Shown here piece by piece: positions 1-11,190 of a stretch of 64,000 nucleotides of DNA (positions are counted from its first letter, which is position 1; every line of letters starts with the position of its first letter). This DNA comes from Macrolepiota albuminosa (Eukaryota; Basidiomycota; Agaricomycetes; Agaricales; Agaricaceae). The stretch lies in assembly GCA_027475525.1 (NCBI GenBank), contig JAMWFC010000009.1, positions 2,336,187 to 2,400,186 of the forward strand, read 5' to 3'. Under the pieces are notes generated by a model. The model saw only the letters and a list, made by a program, of their open reading frames with translations. It did not search any database and was not told where the DNA came from. Made by a program: the position numbers and the translations under genes.

Positions 1-500
1 GGAGCAGAGATTCTAACTGCTATTATGATGCATTAGCAAAAGTCAAACCTGCTTTTTGTACATGATATAAAATATCAATTTATAAATATTCCACTAGACC
101 ACAAGGACTTATACAAGTTGATATAAATATATTAATAAATTGGTCAAAGATATTATCACACATTATTAGGTTAGTAAATTCATTTGATTTATTTATCTGC
201 TCATTGATAGAATACAGGTCTGCCTGATGCCAGCAGACCCCTTCTCTCCTCTTTCAACCCAGCACTGTTTTTCTTCTCTATTCTGAGAATCTAACTATTC
301 TCATTTAAATATTTCTTATTTTTACATAGGAACATTCCTTTGAATAACAGCTACAGTCCACTGACATCCGCTATTATTATGCCATTTCTTTTTTCTACTT
401 TTCACACTATCCTACATGCCACTTTATATAGTGGATGCCTATGCATCTCTCTTCCTTCTTTCCTTCTCTAATGCCAGTAGATGCCAGATGATGTTAGGAG
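1..500 (-). repeat. Dispersed repeat, LTR/leader-like, inverted copy near 35700-36240
   Basis: Read on the minus strand, this AT-rich stretch aligns along most of its length with the plus strand at about 35700-36240, sharing blocks around 'agaaatattt', 'aaggggtc' and 'aatatttataaattgata'. Near its inner end it holds degenerate repeats of a word like ATGCCAGC(A/T)G. It has no coding potential. It looks like the LTR or untranslated leader of a decayed gypsy family, but the termini are too eroded to define. It starts at the window edge and may extend further left. Confidence 0.5.
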
Positions 501-589
501 TTGTCAGAGGTTGCCAATAGATGCCAGCAAATAACAACAGAAATTTTAATAAATGCTAATAGATGCCAGCTAATTCCAATGCCTCTTTC

Positions 590-1342
590 AAGCTATAAAG
601 ATTCTCCTTGGCTACTACAAAAAAAAGCCAAGCATGTGTGTCAAGTTTTAGGTTTGATACAATATATTGCTGCTTTTTTACCTGCACTTGCAGAGCATAC
701 ATCAGTATTAACTCTATTGACAAAAAAAGAATTTAACATTGTCTTTCTACTCTAAATAGTGAAGCATTCAAAAGCTTTCAAATAAATCAAGTAGCTAGTA
801 ATAGAGCATGATTGCTTGACAACTATTGATCATTAGAATCTGATAGACAATAAGATATTTGTCACTTGCAATGCAAGTAAGCAATAGACAGGAGATATTA
901 GCATTTGAAAAGATGTGGAAGTTTATTTGATTCAAAACAATTGATGCCTATGAAAAAAATTACACAATGCATGAGCATGAAATGCTTGCTATTGTATGCA
1001 TCTTGCACAAGTAGAGAATAGATTTACTTGGATCACACTTTAAGGTATACACCAATCACAAAACCTTGAAAATTTTTGATATGCAATGTGACTTATTGAA
1101 ACATCAAGCATGATAAATGAATATCTAGTGCAATGTGATTACACTATTCATTATATCAAAGGGGAGGAAAATATCATTGCAAATGTGCTTTTGTGATTCT
1201 CCAAAACAGAGATTGAGGTAGTAGCAGTATTAACATTTGAGGCAGAAGAGAGTATAATAAATGCTATTAAAGAAAAATACAAGATGGACAAATATACAAA
1301 GAAGATCCTGAAAGACAAAAGACAAAGTATGCTGGTGCTAGA
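590..1342 (+). pseudogene. Decayed gypsy pol (element E): end of RT and RNase H
   Basis: Fragments of Ty3/gypsy pol are readable across several frames. Around 600-740 is the RT-to-RNase H linker ('VLGLIQYIAAFLPALAEHTS', followed by a 'LTKK' block). Around 950-1010 is the RNase H motif 'YEKNYTMHEHEMLAIV', and near 1050 'YTNHKTL' replaces the family's usual TDHKTL. Many stops and frame changes and strong AT bias mark a long-dead copy. It is interrupted by the solo LTR at 1343 and resumes as integrase at 1841. Family assignment rests on motif order; the exact element family is not identified. Confidence 0.6.
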
Positions 1343-1840
1343 TATAAGGGTGACCTCTGGAGGCTGTGGCTCAGTCACACAGCTAACAAAGGAAGATCTA
1401 AAGTGTATTAGAATATATATTGACAATATCATGATAACTACTCACCTGGCAGAGGGAGATTCAAAAAGAACAAGTCTAGGGATTTCCTATGCTGGGTTGA
1501 ATGCTTCTGGGGCCTCTAAAGCATGAAAAACAACTGTACAGTATAACAAAACCTTAAAAACTTGAAAATTGCCTATACAAACAATTGCACAAATAAGAGG
1601 CAAACTCTGGCAAACTCTGGCTTATGTAAGTGGTCTGGAAGCAGTGCTGAAAGGCCCACACTTGTCTGGATAGTAGCTAAAGAGCCAGAGCACTTCAAGA
1701 GCTGAGAATAGTACTAACAGATAGTGTTAAAAGAATAGAAACAGTAAAATGAGATAATGTCAGAAGAAATAAGAGAATGAAGGAAAGGAGAGTAAAGAGA
1801 TAAGAATTGAAGAAAGGAAGAAATGAGGAGTCCTCTAACA
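1343..1840 (+). mobile_element. Solo LTR, copy 1 of the 498/518-bp family (short form)
   Basis: This 498-bp unit matches four other copies in the window (14215, 25811, 34798, 39209). It begins TATAAGGGTGACC (TGT mut. to TAT) and ends TCCTCTAACA. Flanks are CTAGA and CTAGG, a one-mismatch 5-bp target duplication. No internal region accompanies it, so it is a solo LTR. It lies inside the decayed pol of element E, between RNase H and integrase. Compared with the 518-bp copies it lacks about 20 bp near the middle, as copy 5 does. Confidence 0.8.
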
Positions 1841-2930
1841 CTAGGCATAGAAGCAAAAAATATGTTGTTCTATATAGAAGAATGACTAATAGTGCCAAAT
1901 TATTGGAGCTTGCATAAAGATTTATTCTGAGTGATGCATGATGAGCTAGGTTATTTTAGAGCAAACAAAACTTATGTGTCATTGCAATACTCATACTATT
2001 GGCTAAATATGAAATGTGATTTGATAAAGAGTTATATACCTTTGTGCATGGAATTTTAACAAAATAAGTCAAGTGCTATAAAGCCAGTGGGCCTCTTACC
2101 TCCCCTTTTTATTCTAAATTGTTACTTTGAATTAGTAACTCTAGATATTATACGTGCCCTACCTATAGATGAAGGCTTGATGAGTTTTACTTAATGACTT
2201 GCTAAGCAAGCATAGAAATTAGGATCTCTCCTTGCAAAACTACTGAAACAAGCAAGAATTTTTGTTTTTTTGGTAATTGGTATTGCAAGAATGGGTTGCT
2301 ATATGAAGTGATTACAGATTGTAATGCCTTGTTCACATCCCGATTTTAGAAGGCTCTCATAAAATTGACAGAAGTTAAACACAAAGATAATAACCTTGTT
2401 TCATCTACAAACAGATAGTGCATTGGAATGATTAAACAAAACTATACTTATTTCTATATTAATTGACTACAGACAAGGTGGATCAAAGCACTCCCTGGCA
2501 TTAGATTTGAATTGTAAACATTATCAATGTGTCAATAAGTTACTTGCTGTTTTAACTAAAATTGAGTTTTTTATCTTGAGTTCTGCCTCCACTATATCTT
2601 CCTCATCTGTTGGACACTCCTGCTGAAGACCTTATGTTGTGTGTTTTGATGGAAATTGAGAAAAACCTTTTGGACACATAGAATAACTTAATGATAGCTA
2701 AAATTAAGCTTACTATGTGAATAGTCATTGTATGCCTAAGATACCTACAAAGTAAGTGACAAAGTTATGCAGTCTATTGCAAATTGTAGGCAAGAATGTA
2801 TGCAAAAACTAGACAGACATGTAGCAAAGTTCATGCTATAGCAAGATAGCCCTTTTGTTATATTGAAAGCATTCTCAGACTCTTCTGAGTATATGCTCAA
2901 TTTGCCAAAATCAATAAATATTGTCAACAA
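1841..2930 (+). pseudogene. Decayed gypsy integrase (element E)
   Basis: Conceptual translation with many stops recovers integrase landmarks in order: a zinc-finger region ('HDELGYFRANKTYVSLQYSY', then 'CMEF.QNKSS', with key Cys lost), the linker 'KPVGLLPPL', 'LPIDEG' from the catalytic core near 2165, 'KALIKLTEVKHK' near 2350, and 'WIKALPGIRFEL' near 2485. It continues the RNase H remnant on the other side of the solo LTR. Base composition is very AT-rich compared with element B. No LTR is recognised downstream before element A begins at 3003. Confidence 0.6.
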
Positions 2931-3002
2931 ATTACATGCAAGTTTATTATCTCTTATGTTTCAAACAATGATTTATTGTTTTCAACTTGTCACTTGGAAA
3001 TG

Positions 3003-3176
3003 TGTAACTGTTGATTACGAGTTAGAACTATCTTGTGTGTATTACACAGTGCTGAATCAGACCGCAGTATTGAATTGACTAGAACTAGAGTGAATACAAG
3101 ATGTTATCTTATGTAATACTCTACTGGATATCTATAGCGTTGTTGATGCTAGTAGCGAGTGTGACACTCCATTACA
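3003..3176 (-). repeat. 3' LTR of gypsy element A
   Basis: On the minus strand this 174-bp segment begins TGTAATGGAGTG and ends CAGTTACA, directly after a polypurine tract (ATTGGGGGG). It shares with the element B LTR the start TGTA, the block GGTCTGATTCAG and the end GTTACA. Position downstream of ORF3 and the polypurine tract identifies it as the 3' LTR. The matching 5' LTR is not found in the window; element A is truncated on its right side near 26905. Confidence 0.7.
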
Positions 3177-3498
3177 TACCCCCCAATAAGACCAAACACT
3201 TGGTCTATAGGACAGGGGTAAAAATGAAACCACAATATGCATGGCAGTGCAAGTATTAGTTGAAGACGCCTATCGTGTCGCTGGAAAAAGTTGGTACTAT
3301 AAATGTGATATTAGTGTCTTTAATAACACCTGGGCTCAGAATATCTTAGTGTGCTAGTGCGCATATGATGCGAGCAGCCAACAAGGCAAACAAGATAGAT
3401 TGAAAGTACGAAAAAATTATATACACACTACACTGGAGTGCGTGTCAGCCTGAAAATGTTGAGTGTGTATTCAAAATTACCTAAAAACAAATATGGGT
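3177..3498 (-). promoter_or_regulatory. Element A 3' untranslated region with polypurine tract
   Basis: This non-coding stretch lies between the end of ORF3 and the 3' LTR of element A. Reading the minus strand, the last bases before the LTR are ATTGGGGGG, the same tract that precedes the element B 3' LTR (19049-19057), so this is the likely plus-strand primer. Nothing else recognisable is present. Confidence 0.6.
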
Positions 3499-6286
3499 CT
3501 ATGACCTGTCTGATGAGGCCTCCGTGACCATGCCCATCTCTGTCACCATTGACTTCTCCTGGGGTGCAACATTAATCGTGGGAGGAGGAGATGCCGATTC
3601 CATCCCCAGTGGGGTAGTTGACCCCTCAACTGCAGGCGAATCTACCACCATAGGCTCAGTAAGCACGACGTTCATTGCAGTAGGCATGGTGGTGAGCGTA
3701 CTATGCACCGACGTTTGGTCTAAGAGATTGACTTGATTCTGGTCCATTCCGATGAGGTAGTAGAGGCTATTGGCCTCAGGGTTGACAGGGAGATTGCTCT
3801 CCTCATGGTGCTTGAACATAAGATAATAATGGTCATCTTTGGTCATCTCCTGCCATCCATCCCATTGCGGGATTGCAGCAGGAGTGCTGTATGTGGAGAG
3901 GCGCTCCATGTGCTCATTGTTGATCTGTTTGAAGATGTCCATAGACATCATGGGGGAGTAGAACTGCTGTTCCAGGAAGACCACGCTGTAAGTGTAGGCG
4001 TGTTCCACCCAGTCTAGCGGAATCCGATTGTGTAGAAAGACATGTAACGCGTTGTTGTTGGAGAAGTTCCATGCCTGATCATCAGGCACGTGAACTTGAT
4101 GAATCTCAAGCTTTGGCCCACGCTGGGGCTCAAATGGTTGCTTGGAAAACATGGCATCATATGAGGCAATTGCCTCTCAATACAGCCCCAGACAGGCCAC
4201 GACAAGGGTCATGCACCGCACAATCACAGGCTTGGCTGCACTGTTAGCGCATAGAGCTCGACATAATGCAAACCTGAAGAGGGTCCACCAGTGCATGTGG
4301 TAGGTGTGGTCCACCATGATGCCCTGATAGGTGTTTTCCAGCCTGGGTCGACCAAAGACCAGCACGTACTGCACCAGCTGGTCCAAGTTGAACAGCATGG
4401 CTGGATCTTGAGCGCACATTATGCACAGCACTATGGAACCATCTTCTTTTGTGCACAAAAAGTGCCCCGGAATGTGTCATCACTCAACAAGAGTGAGGTC
4501 GTCAGGGCCCTGCATTGAGTTGACAAGGTCCTGGTACTGAGGCTCCTTCATCAGAAGCTGCATGGTCTGGTCATGCAGAGCCTCAACTGTTTGCTGTGCG
4601 AACATCTGAAGCTCTGTGATCAACATGTAAGTGACAATTCGGTCATGACACAGAACGTGAATATTCATGTAATACTTGTAGAGCCGGTCCAGCTCTAACA
4701 GAGTGTGGGGAAGACCATGCAGGATGTGCTTGTACACAATCGTACCTGAGATATGGGCACACTGGCCAGAGGCATACTCATACGATGCTGCTCTATTGGC
4801 GTCAGCTCCCATCAGCACCATATTCATGGCATACAAATAGCATGTGCAATGGCTGAGTGCTCCTCTAAAGCATGAATTCATTCGCTCAATATCAAGCGGC
4901 CCCCACACCTTCACCCCCAAGCCATTGGGGATCCTCCCCAAGAACTCATCCTCAGCCTTATATTTCAGGGCCTGCAGCTCCTTGGCATGGTTCACCTTCT
5001 TCTTTGCAATGTGCTTATTGTGCAATACTCGTTGGAATTGGTCCACTGCCAATTCCCCCTCCTCTCCGTCCTCCTCCTGCTCTGAGCTCGACTTTCCATA
5101 GTCGCTCTCGTCAGACAAGGATGCAACTGGTGCTTTGCCTTTTCCAGGCACGGGTTTCCCTCTCGAGGTCGCCACCAGACCATCATATTGTTCCGGTGTG
5201 CAGGGGTCTGGGGTCAAGACGACCATAGGGTACTGTTCTGGCAGGGCTGGTACAAACACTGGCAGCATGAAAAGCATCTGGACTTCTCCTGCTCATGCGG
5301 AAATGCCAGCAGGGAAGGCTATAACCTCCAATTTGGAAGCATTGAGAGGCAGCTTGCAGCCGCGATGCTGACAAGATGGCCCCGACTTTGCCAGGGCAGA
5401 CGAAACTGGTTGTGGCTGAGCCATCAGAGGGGCAGGCATATTTTGTGCCAGAGTTCTTCCTCCCGACTCAGCATGGGACATACTAAGAGTTGGCGCCTGA
5501 GGCGCCATAGTAACAGGTTTGGACCCCATAAGTGGGGCCCGAGATGATGTGGGTTCCTGCTGGCCCAAGGACAGGTTGGCCAGAGGCTTACTGACAACAG
5601 TCAGTGACTCTGACTGGCCCTGAGGGGCCACAGCGGGTAGCTACGAAGACAAAGCAACGGGCTGAACAGGCTGCTCAGGGCACGTGAATTGTGCGGTCGA
5701 TGGCATCCTAGCCCATGGAGGGTCGACCGGTTGACTGGGCTGATATTTGGCCCTCTTGACCTCAGTGGTCGGTTCCTCAAATGTAGAAACATTGCACTTA
5801 GATGCGTGTTCAATCTGTTCCAGCACTATGACATGCTGCCTCCTCATTAGCTTGATCTGGTTGAGCAATCTCTCCATCACCATCACAGCCAGACTGTCTT
5901 GCAGGAAGGACGCAGTTGCAGGGACCAGCTGTCTCGCTGCTTCCAATCTGCTCAGGAGTGCGTCTGACACTGCTAACTCCTGTGCTTGTGGCACAGGCTC
6001 CATATGCGGTTCTACCATGGGCTGATGTGCCCATGGTATGGATGGTGGTCCTGTCACCACACCCGCATACATTGGAATCAATGCCTGCAAGCGTGCTGGT
6101 GGTACCTAATAGTAGTGCTCTGAGCACATGCTGTCCTCCGGGTGCTCATAGCGCTCCTCATCATCGACCTCCATCTCTTGCGAGTGGAGGGGGGTCTGGT
6201 ATGGAAGCGGTTCTTTGCAGCCTGGATAGGCCATGCCTGCAGGATGGTGTTGGCTCACCACCAGATACGGTGGCTGTCCTTGGTAT
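3499..6286 (-). pseudogene. ORF3 of gypsy element A (unknown protein), main part
   Basis: One minus-strand frame runs from the B insertion site down to 3499 with only a few in-frame stops (near 6104, 5639, 4478, 4175). It is homologous to the ORF3 of element B (15773-19012). Shared landmarks in order: a Leu-rich helix block ('VPATASFLQDSLAVMVMERL'; B has 'VPAESAFLRDAEAVVLI'), 'GRIPNGLGV' with 'IERMNSCF' (B 'GRIPDALGV', 'IERQNSFF'), 'HWWTLFRFAL' (B 'HWRSLFGFAL'), and 'VFLHNRIPLDWVEHAYTYSV' (B 'VLLHNQIPVSWADHAYTYGV'). The N-terminal end is at 19298-19383, beyond the inserted element B. An acidic stretch (SSSEQEEDGEEGE) lies before the GRIP motif. No signal peptide, clear membrane helix or known domain is seen. 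The function is unknown. Confidence 0.75.
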
Positions 6287-6291
6287 TCTCG

Positions 6292-6608
6292 TGTAGCGTA
6301 GTCCACTATGTGGCGTTGGCTACATAGCTTTACTTACTGTAGTAGATATTATATTATATTTATTATAATATAATATTAATATATTAATTACTTTACCCTA
6401 TATATACATACATATGTGCTGCTTATTAAGCAGCTTATTGTTTGTTGTATACTACATTGTCAATAGACCGGTCTGGTCTGATTCAGTGTTGTGTGCACAC
6501 TAAGCTATCCAAAATCCGTAACTTCGTTACACATTGTCAATAGACCGGTCTGGTCTGATTCAGTGTTGTGTGCACACTAAGCTATCCAAAATCCGTAACT
6601 TCGTTACA
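6292..6608 (+). repeat. 5' LTR of element B (with 77-bp duplication)
   Basis: Starts TGTAGCGTAGTC and ends CTTCGTTACA. The first 240 bp (to 6531) align end to end with the 240-bp 3' LTR; the extra 77 bp is an exact tandem copy of the last part. The seven differences from the 3' LTR are all transitions, and six can be explained by CpG loss, including one site reading CCA here and CTG there, as expected from an ancestral CCG. Confidence 0.85.
6454..6607 (+). repeat. Exact 77-bp tandem duplication in 5' LTR
   Basis: Bases 6454-6530 are repeated without change at 6531-6607. The 3' LTR has one copy only. Removing one copy gives a 240-bp LTR, the same length as the 3' LTR. The identical period at two other sites in the same element points to an assembly k-mer overlap rather than a biological duplication. 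Confidence 0.9.
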
Positions 6609-6739
6609 TTTTTTTGAATCTGCCAGCTAGGATCTATTGCCTAGCATCCGACGTCAGTCGCTGAGTTCGTTGACAGAACTCTATCAGCTTTTCGAGCTTC
6701 TTGCACAGCCACACCATGCAAATTTCAAATAGGGGATCG

Positions 6740-6893
6740 ATGAGTAATCCCATACCTGCAGTGCCCACTGACGGTGGGCGAAATGCCCATGACCTACGGG
6801 GAGACCCAGCAGACACATGAGTAATCCCATACCTGCAGTGCCCACTGACGGTGGGCGAAATGCCCATGACCTACGGGGAGACCCAGCAGACAC
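6740..6893 (+). repeat. Exact 77-bp tandem duplication at gag start
   Basis: Bases 6740-6816 are repeated exactly at 6817-6893; each copy starts with the same ATGAGTAATCCC. Because 77 is not a multiple of three, the ATG at 6740 runs into a stop while the ATG at 6817 opens the long gag frame. With one copy removed, a single ATG would start gag. Confidence 0.9.
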
Positions 6894-9800
6894 CCAGGAC
6901 GCGTCAGCGTCCAATGCGGGTCAGGTAAGACCCAAGGCTCGAGACCGAGGTCAGAGTACCGACCTGGCCAGGAATGAGAGCGAGGCCTGGAGAGCTGAAG
7001 GCTCACAGCAGGACGGTCCCCAACGCCTCCAGGACAAGATGCCTGGGGGATTAACGCCCCCAGTTACGCAGCTGCCAGGAGGACCACGACGGTCTAGCCG
7101 ATTGGCTTCCAAAGGACCCCCAGAGGACGGCCGACAGTCAATCGGCGCCCATGGCACCCCAGGAGACACCGAGTTGTCAGTATGGACTGGGAGAGCCCTC
7201 TCTCCGAGCCGGAGTAGTGGGACCAGGCAGCCCACCGCAGGCTCAATGCCTTTTAAAATGGCGAAAGCCCGCATAGAGGAGGTACCGGAGGAGGCTGCAA
7301 GGCCTGAAGTATCCCGCACGGAAAACCGATTCCCACGCACACCAGCAGTAGAGGAAGCTCTGGAGGTTGTAGAGCTTCCAGAGGAGGTGATGGAGTCGTC
7401 AAGTGACGACGACGCTGGAGCAGAGGAACAGCGGCTGAAAACCGCATACACCATGCGCTTGCGGGTGTTCTGGGACTTGCACCCAGAGGTGATGAAATAC
7501 ACCACCCAAGCGTGACTCGAGCGCTACACGTCAGCCCATATAGTAGCACTTAGGCAACAAGGGCACAAAGTGCCCAATGTATTCAGTACAAAATATACTG
7601 ATTTGATGGTGAGAGTGCTCACGATGGAGCTGCAAATATATGTGCAGCATAAGGCCACACGGCAATCGGGGGTCTCGACCCCCTGGAGCCACACATCTGA
7701 GGAATGCTCGGCACGACGCAATCAAGATGTCGGAATCGAGCTAGTGGAGGCACTAGCATGGGTGCAAGAAGTGCCCGAAGTAAGACCAGTGAGTACTTTT
7801 TATACTCCAGCAGGACAAGGGTGGCGTGAGGAGCCCCCACACATGTGTAACCAAGACCGTAGGACAGATATGTCAGGTCCAGATGGGCACAAAAGTACCG
7901 TGCTCAAGGTGGAGAGCGAGGCATCTGTGATGCCATGCGTGCCCGTGGCCGACACGTTGAGCAACAGAGTCACGTATCAACGTATGCGCAATGGCAACCT
8001 CAGGACTAAGGGACAGTCCCTTATCGACGATCAGGGCATCGTATTCGAGGGCACTAAGCCCATTGACGAGATGCGTTGTCAATTCGTCATGCAGGGTCAG
8101 GAGAATCAAGCTTCTCCAGGTCCAGGGCGGCGCAACGATCATGATCGAGGAGACTTCCTCGATCGAGATGGCGCCACGAGACGTGATGTCCCTGGTAACG
8201 GCCAGGATGACGGCCCTAGGTCGATTCCTCGAGACGAGGGCAATTATGCCCACAGTCAAGGAGGCTCGGGACGTCCTCCGCAAGGTGGACGAGGGAAGTC
8301 ACTTCCCCATGCCGCTGATTTGGCGACTAGATCCCTGGGTCAGCGGGAGGCCATTCGAATGCATCGTGAAGCCATGCATGATCGCCTGCATCGAGTAGTC
8401 GATGATGCCCTGGGCGTAACCTTACGGTTACCAGACGGAGTGAAGCTGCGTAAAGCAGACAGTAGGCACATTCGCACCTATACAGGCGCGTCCAAGTTCA
8501 GCGACCTGGAAGATTGGGCGATGGATGTATGCACCCATCTCGCCATGTGCTTATACGGAGGCAACCATATGGAATGAGAACAAATCTTCGTTCTTCCCAA
8601 GTTCTTGGCTGAAGAGGCCATGGGATGGTTTCGACGGGCAGTACTGCACGTCAACCGTTGATGACGCCAACTGTGGTTGGGTGCGCTGGACGTATACGCA
8701 GTACAACGCCGTCTCCAGCGCCTGGTGTACGGGTTTGTGAGGAGTCCCAGCAGGGTCCCGGTGTGCTCAAGCAGAGGTAATAGGGCGATGCGCTAGATAA
8801 TAGCGCCTCAGGTGCTACCTAGCAAGTGGTAAGCGTCGTAGTTTTGGAGGAGTTATAGAGAAATAAACGAATAGCGCAGCGTAGCGTGCCTGTAGGTGGC
8901 ACCGTAAACGACAAAGACGAGATAGACGAAGCTAGCGCCGAACTTGGTGACAAAGTCAGGCAGTGCTAGCGCGATTTGAACGCTAAGTGTGACTGGGTGT
9001 TCAAGAGGTTACGATTCGTTGTTATATACATGGCAAGTAGCTAGTTTTTATACTATGCGCTACATCATGTCCAAAATAAGTCCATTGATGGCGCTACCAA
9101 TTAGCGCCTCTCTTCGTGACTGTAGCTAACGGCCACCTGTCAACAGTGACCTGCAGCACATGGGTGACGGCGACCAACGGTGACTCAAAAACTACTTAGA
9201 AGTGGTACGAGTTTGCTCACTTTTTGATGTAATTTAATTGGCCATGCCATCCTGGGGTATGGTTGGGGAATCCTCGACAGACGCCGTGAGCGCTAATTCC
9301 AGCGCTAAACATTGTACCATCTTTTGATAGATTTAAATGTCGGGTCTGCGTGTATCCTGTCTCGTCGTCATTGATTCTTTTAGACTTCTGATTGAGGTGC
9401 CTCGGTGATTGACAGCGCCAATTGCTAACTCCTTTCAGTACTGATCGGGGTTTGGTCAGAGTCACCTCCCGCCGTTATGCTAGCGCTATGAGTTCTGAGT
9501 CTTCTTGTTCTCCAAAGTAACTGAGTGGAGGGCGCTGAGGGGCTGGTACTGGTGATTGAGATGAATGGATAAGTCTTGCCATAGAGCGCCCACGCTAGGG
9601 CTGCTCTGTACCCAAGGCTGGTTGCTAGAGCCTCTAGTGTGTCAAGTGTTGGTTGGCCTATAATGTCCCTTGATGCGCTCAGTCCGAGTAGAAGCCTATC
9701 ACCGTGTCCAATATGACTGGATGTTCAAAGGAGTCCTTACAGGACTGTACGATTGATTCGTGCACCCCTCAATGCTCCAGGATGCGAGGCAGGACTTCCA

Positions 9801-10500
9801 GTCCGCCAAGTACACTGAGAAGTTGGGAGTACAAGGGTTCTATGATACCCTTAATGACCATGCCCAGAACATGGCAGTATACCCAGACAGGTATACAATG
9901 CTCGAAACATTCTTGGATGGCATTCCAGTGGACATGCGCCACTATTTGATACGTGAGGACAGATTGTCCCCAGAAGTCAACGATGTGGAAGAATTTGTGG
10001 CATATGCCATCCGGTATGAGCAGTCTCTGAAGACTGCTAACCACTACGAACATCAGAGTGGACACAAAGGGGGACCCAGGCGACTACCGCCTGGTGGGAC
10101 ACCCTCACAGGGTCAGCATGTGGGGACCTTCCTGGCCAAAAAGACCGATTTGGACTGTGACCGCAACACGCAGTTTGTTGTACACAGAACCCCTGCGGCG
10201 AACCGAGGGTGGAGCCGCCCATGCCCAGATCGGGCGCTGGATGGAGAACGTCCTAAACCAAGGCCGGACTTCAAACAGGCCAATCCACCAGGTCAGGCAG
10301 GGACTTGTTTCGCATGTGGCCAACCAGGCCACTACGCTACCAACTGCCCTGCAAAGCCGGGAGCCCCAAGGAAGGGGTATACACCCCGCACCCACCTTCA
10401 AGCTGCACATACTGCAGCTGCAAGTGGGAGTGATGGAGACGTATCTGCCGATTCTGAGGCAGAGCACCCCACAAATGACCAGGAGCCCCCAGAGGAGGCA
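6817..10500 (+). pseudogene. Gag of element B
   Basis: The frame opened at 6817 continues to the protease with TGA stops at 7513, 8575 and 9754. The last one replaces an Arg expected in 'LYDRFV'; element A has a TGA at the same codon. A long charged N-terminal region is followed by a capsid-like region ('MHREAMHDRLHRVVDDALGV' near 8360, 'DLEDWAMDVC' near 8508, then after the insertion 'WMFKGVLTGLYD' near 9708 and 'YTMLETFLDGIPVDMRHYLI' near 9893), and a CCHC zinc knuckle 'CFACGQPGHYATNC' near 10306. The capsid region is split by the 1042-bp insertion at 8659-9700; insertion plus duplication is 1047 bp, so the frame is kept. Gag, protease and RT share this one frame, which suggests a single polyprotein. 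Confidence 0.8.
8659..9700. mobile_element. 1042-bp non-coding insertion in gag, rich in AGCGC/GCGCT
   Basis: The capsid reading is interrupted after 'VLHVNR' and resumes at 'VQYDWMF', as the related gag of element A shows. The inserted DNA is flanked by ACCGT at 8654-8658 and 9701-9705, a 5-bp direct repeat. It encodes nothing recognisable. By eye it holds about 17 AGCGC/GCGCT pentamers, many as TAGCGC or GCGCTA and some as palindromic AGCGCT, far more than the two or so expected by chance. Ends (TGATGACGCC / GAAGCCTATC) are not TG..CA or inverted repeats, so the class is unknown. Confidence 0.6.
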
Positions 10501-11175
10501 TCAGGCGCCGAGCCCAAGAGTGTGGTCGTGGAGGGGGAGGAGTACGTCACAGTCAACGTATATGACGACGTCTACAACAATGAGTACTACAGTCGCGACA
10601 GCGACTCCGAGTGCCTAGCGGCGATGATGGATTGGCCATCCACAAATGATCCTGAAAGAAATAATGTGGTTCGAATGAAGAAGGTGACTCTTCGTCGTGC
10701 AGAGGGCACGTTGCAGCGACCTACATTGAAATGGGCAGACAAGGAGTGCCTGGTCTTGTATGTGGACGTTGATGGCCACAAGGCATGGACCCTATGGGAC
10801 TCTGGGAGCACTACATCAGGCATAACGCCCCAGTTCGCCCACGTGTACGGAATATCCGTGCAGGAGTTGGATACACCATTGGCGTTACAGCTGGGCACCG
10901 TAGGAAGCCGAGCCATGGTGCAGTATGGGACAAATGTGACTGTCCAAACTCCGGGCTCACGTAGCCGGGAATACATGGATGTAGCGAACTTCAATTGCTA
11001 CGATATGATACTGGGAACGCTATTCATGCGGCATAACAAAGTCATACTAGACTTTGACCACTGTCAGATACTAGTAAATGGGAAAGTGATCCCAGCCGAA
11101 CGAGCTACAGCAGACGACACTGATAATCGTCTGCGACGTCATCGCACTACGGAGAAATGCAAGGAGTCTCCATGA
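10500..11175 (+). pseudogene. Aspartic protease domain of element B
   Basis: Same frame as gag. The domain starts around 'EYVTVNVYDD' (10540) and has the catalytic motif 'LWDSGSTTSG' near 10793 and the second conserved block 'YDMILGTLFMRHNKVILDF' near 11000. Both blocks are complete. The frame ends with TGA at 11173; translation would resume in the same frame at 11191. The related protease at 19976-20551 has the same motifs ('LWDSGSTTMG', 'YDMIIGTLFM'). Confidence 0.8.
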
Positions 11176-11190
11176 CTTGGCCGGCGCAGA

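Noticed and set aside
3524..5547. Several plus-strand ORFs of 70-119 codons
   Set aside because: They overlap the long minus-strand ORF3 frame that has a homologue in element B; the plus-strand frames have none.
6454..6607. Tandem promoter repeat in the LTR as a regulatory feature
   Set aside because: The exact 77-bp period recurs at two unrelated sites in the same element, so an assembly cause is more likely than a regulatory duplication.
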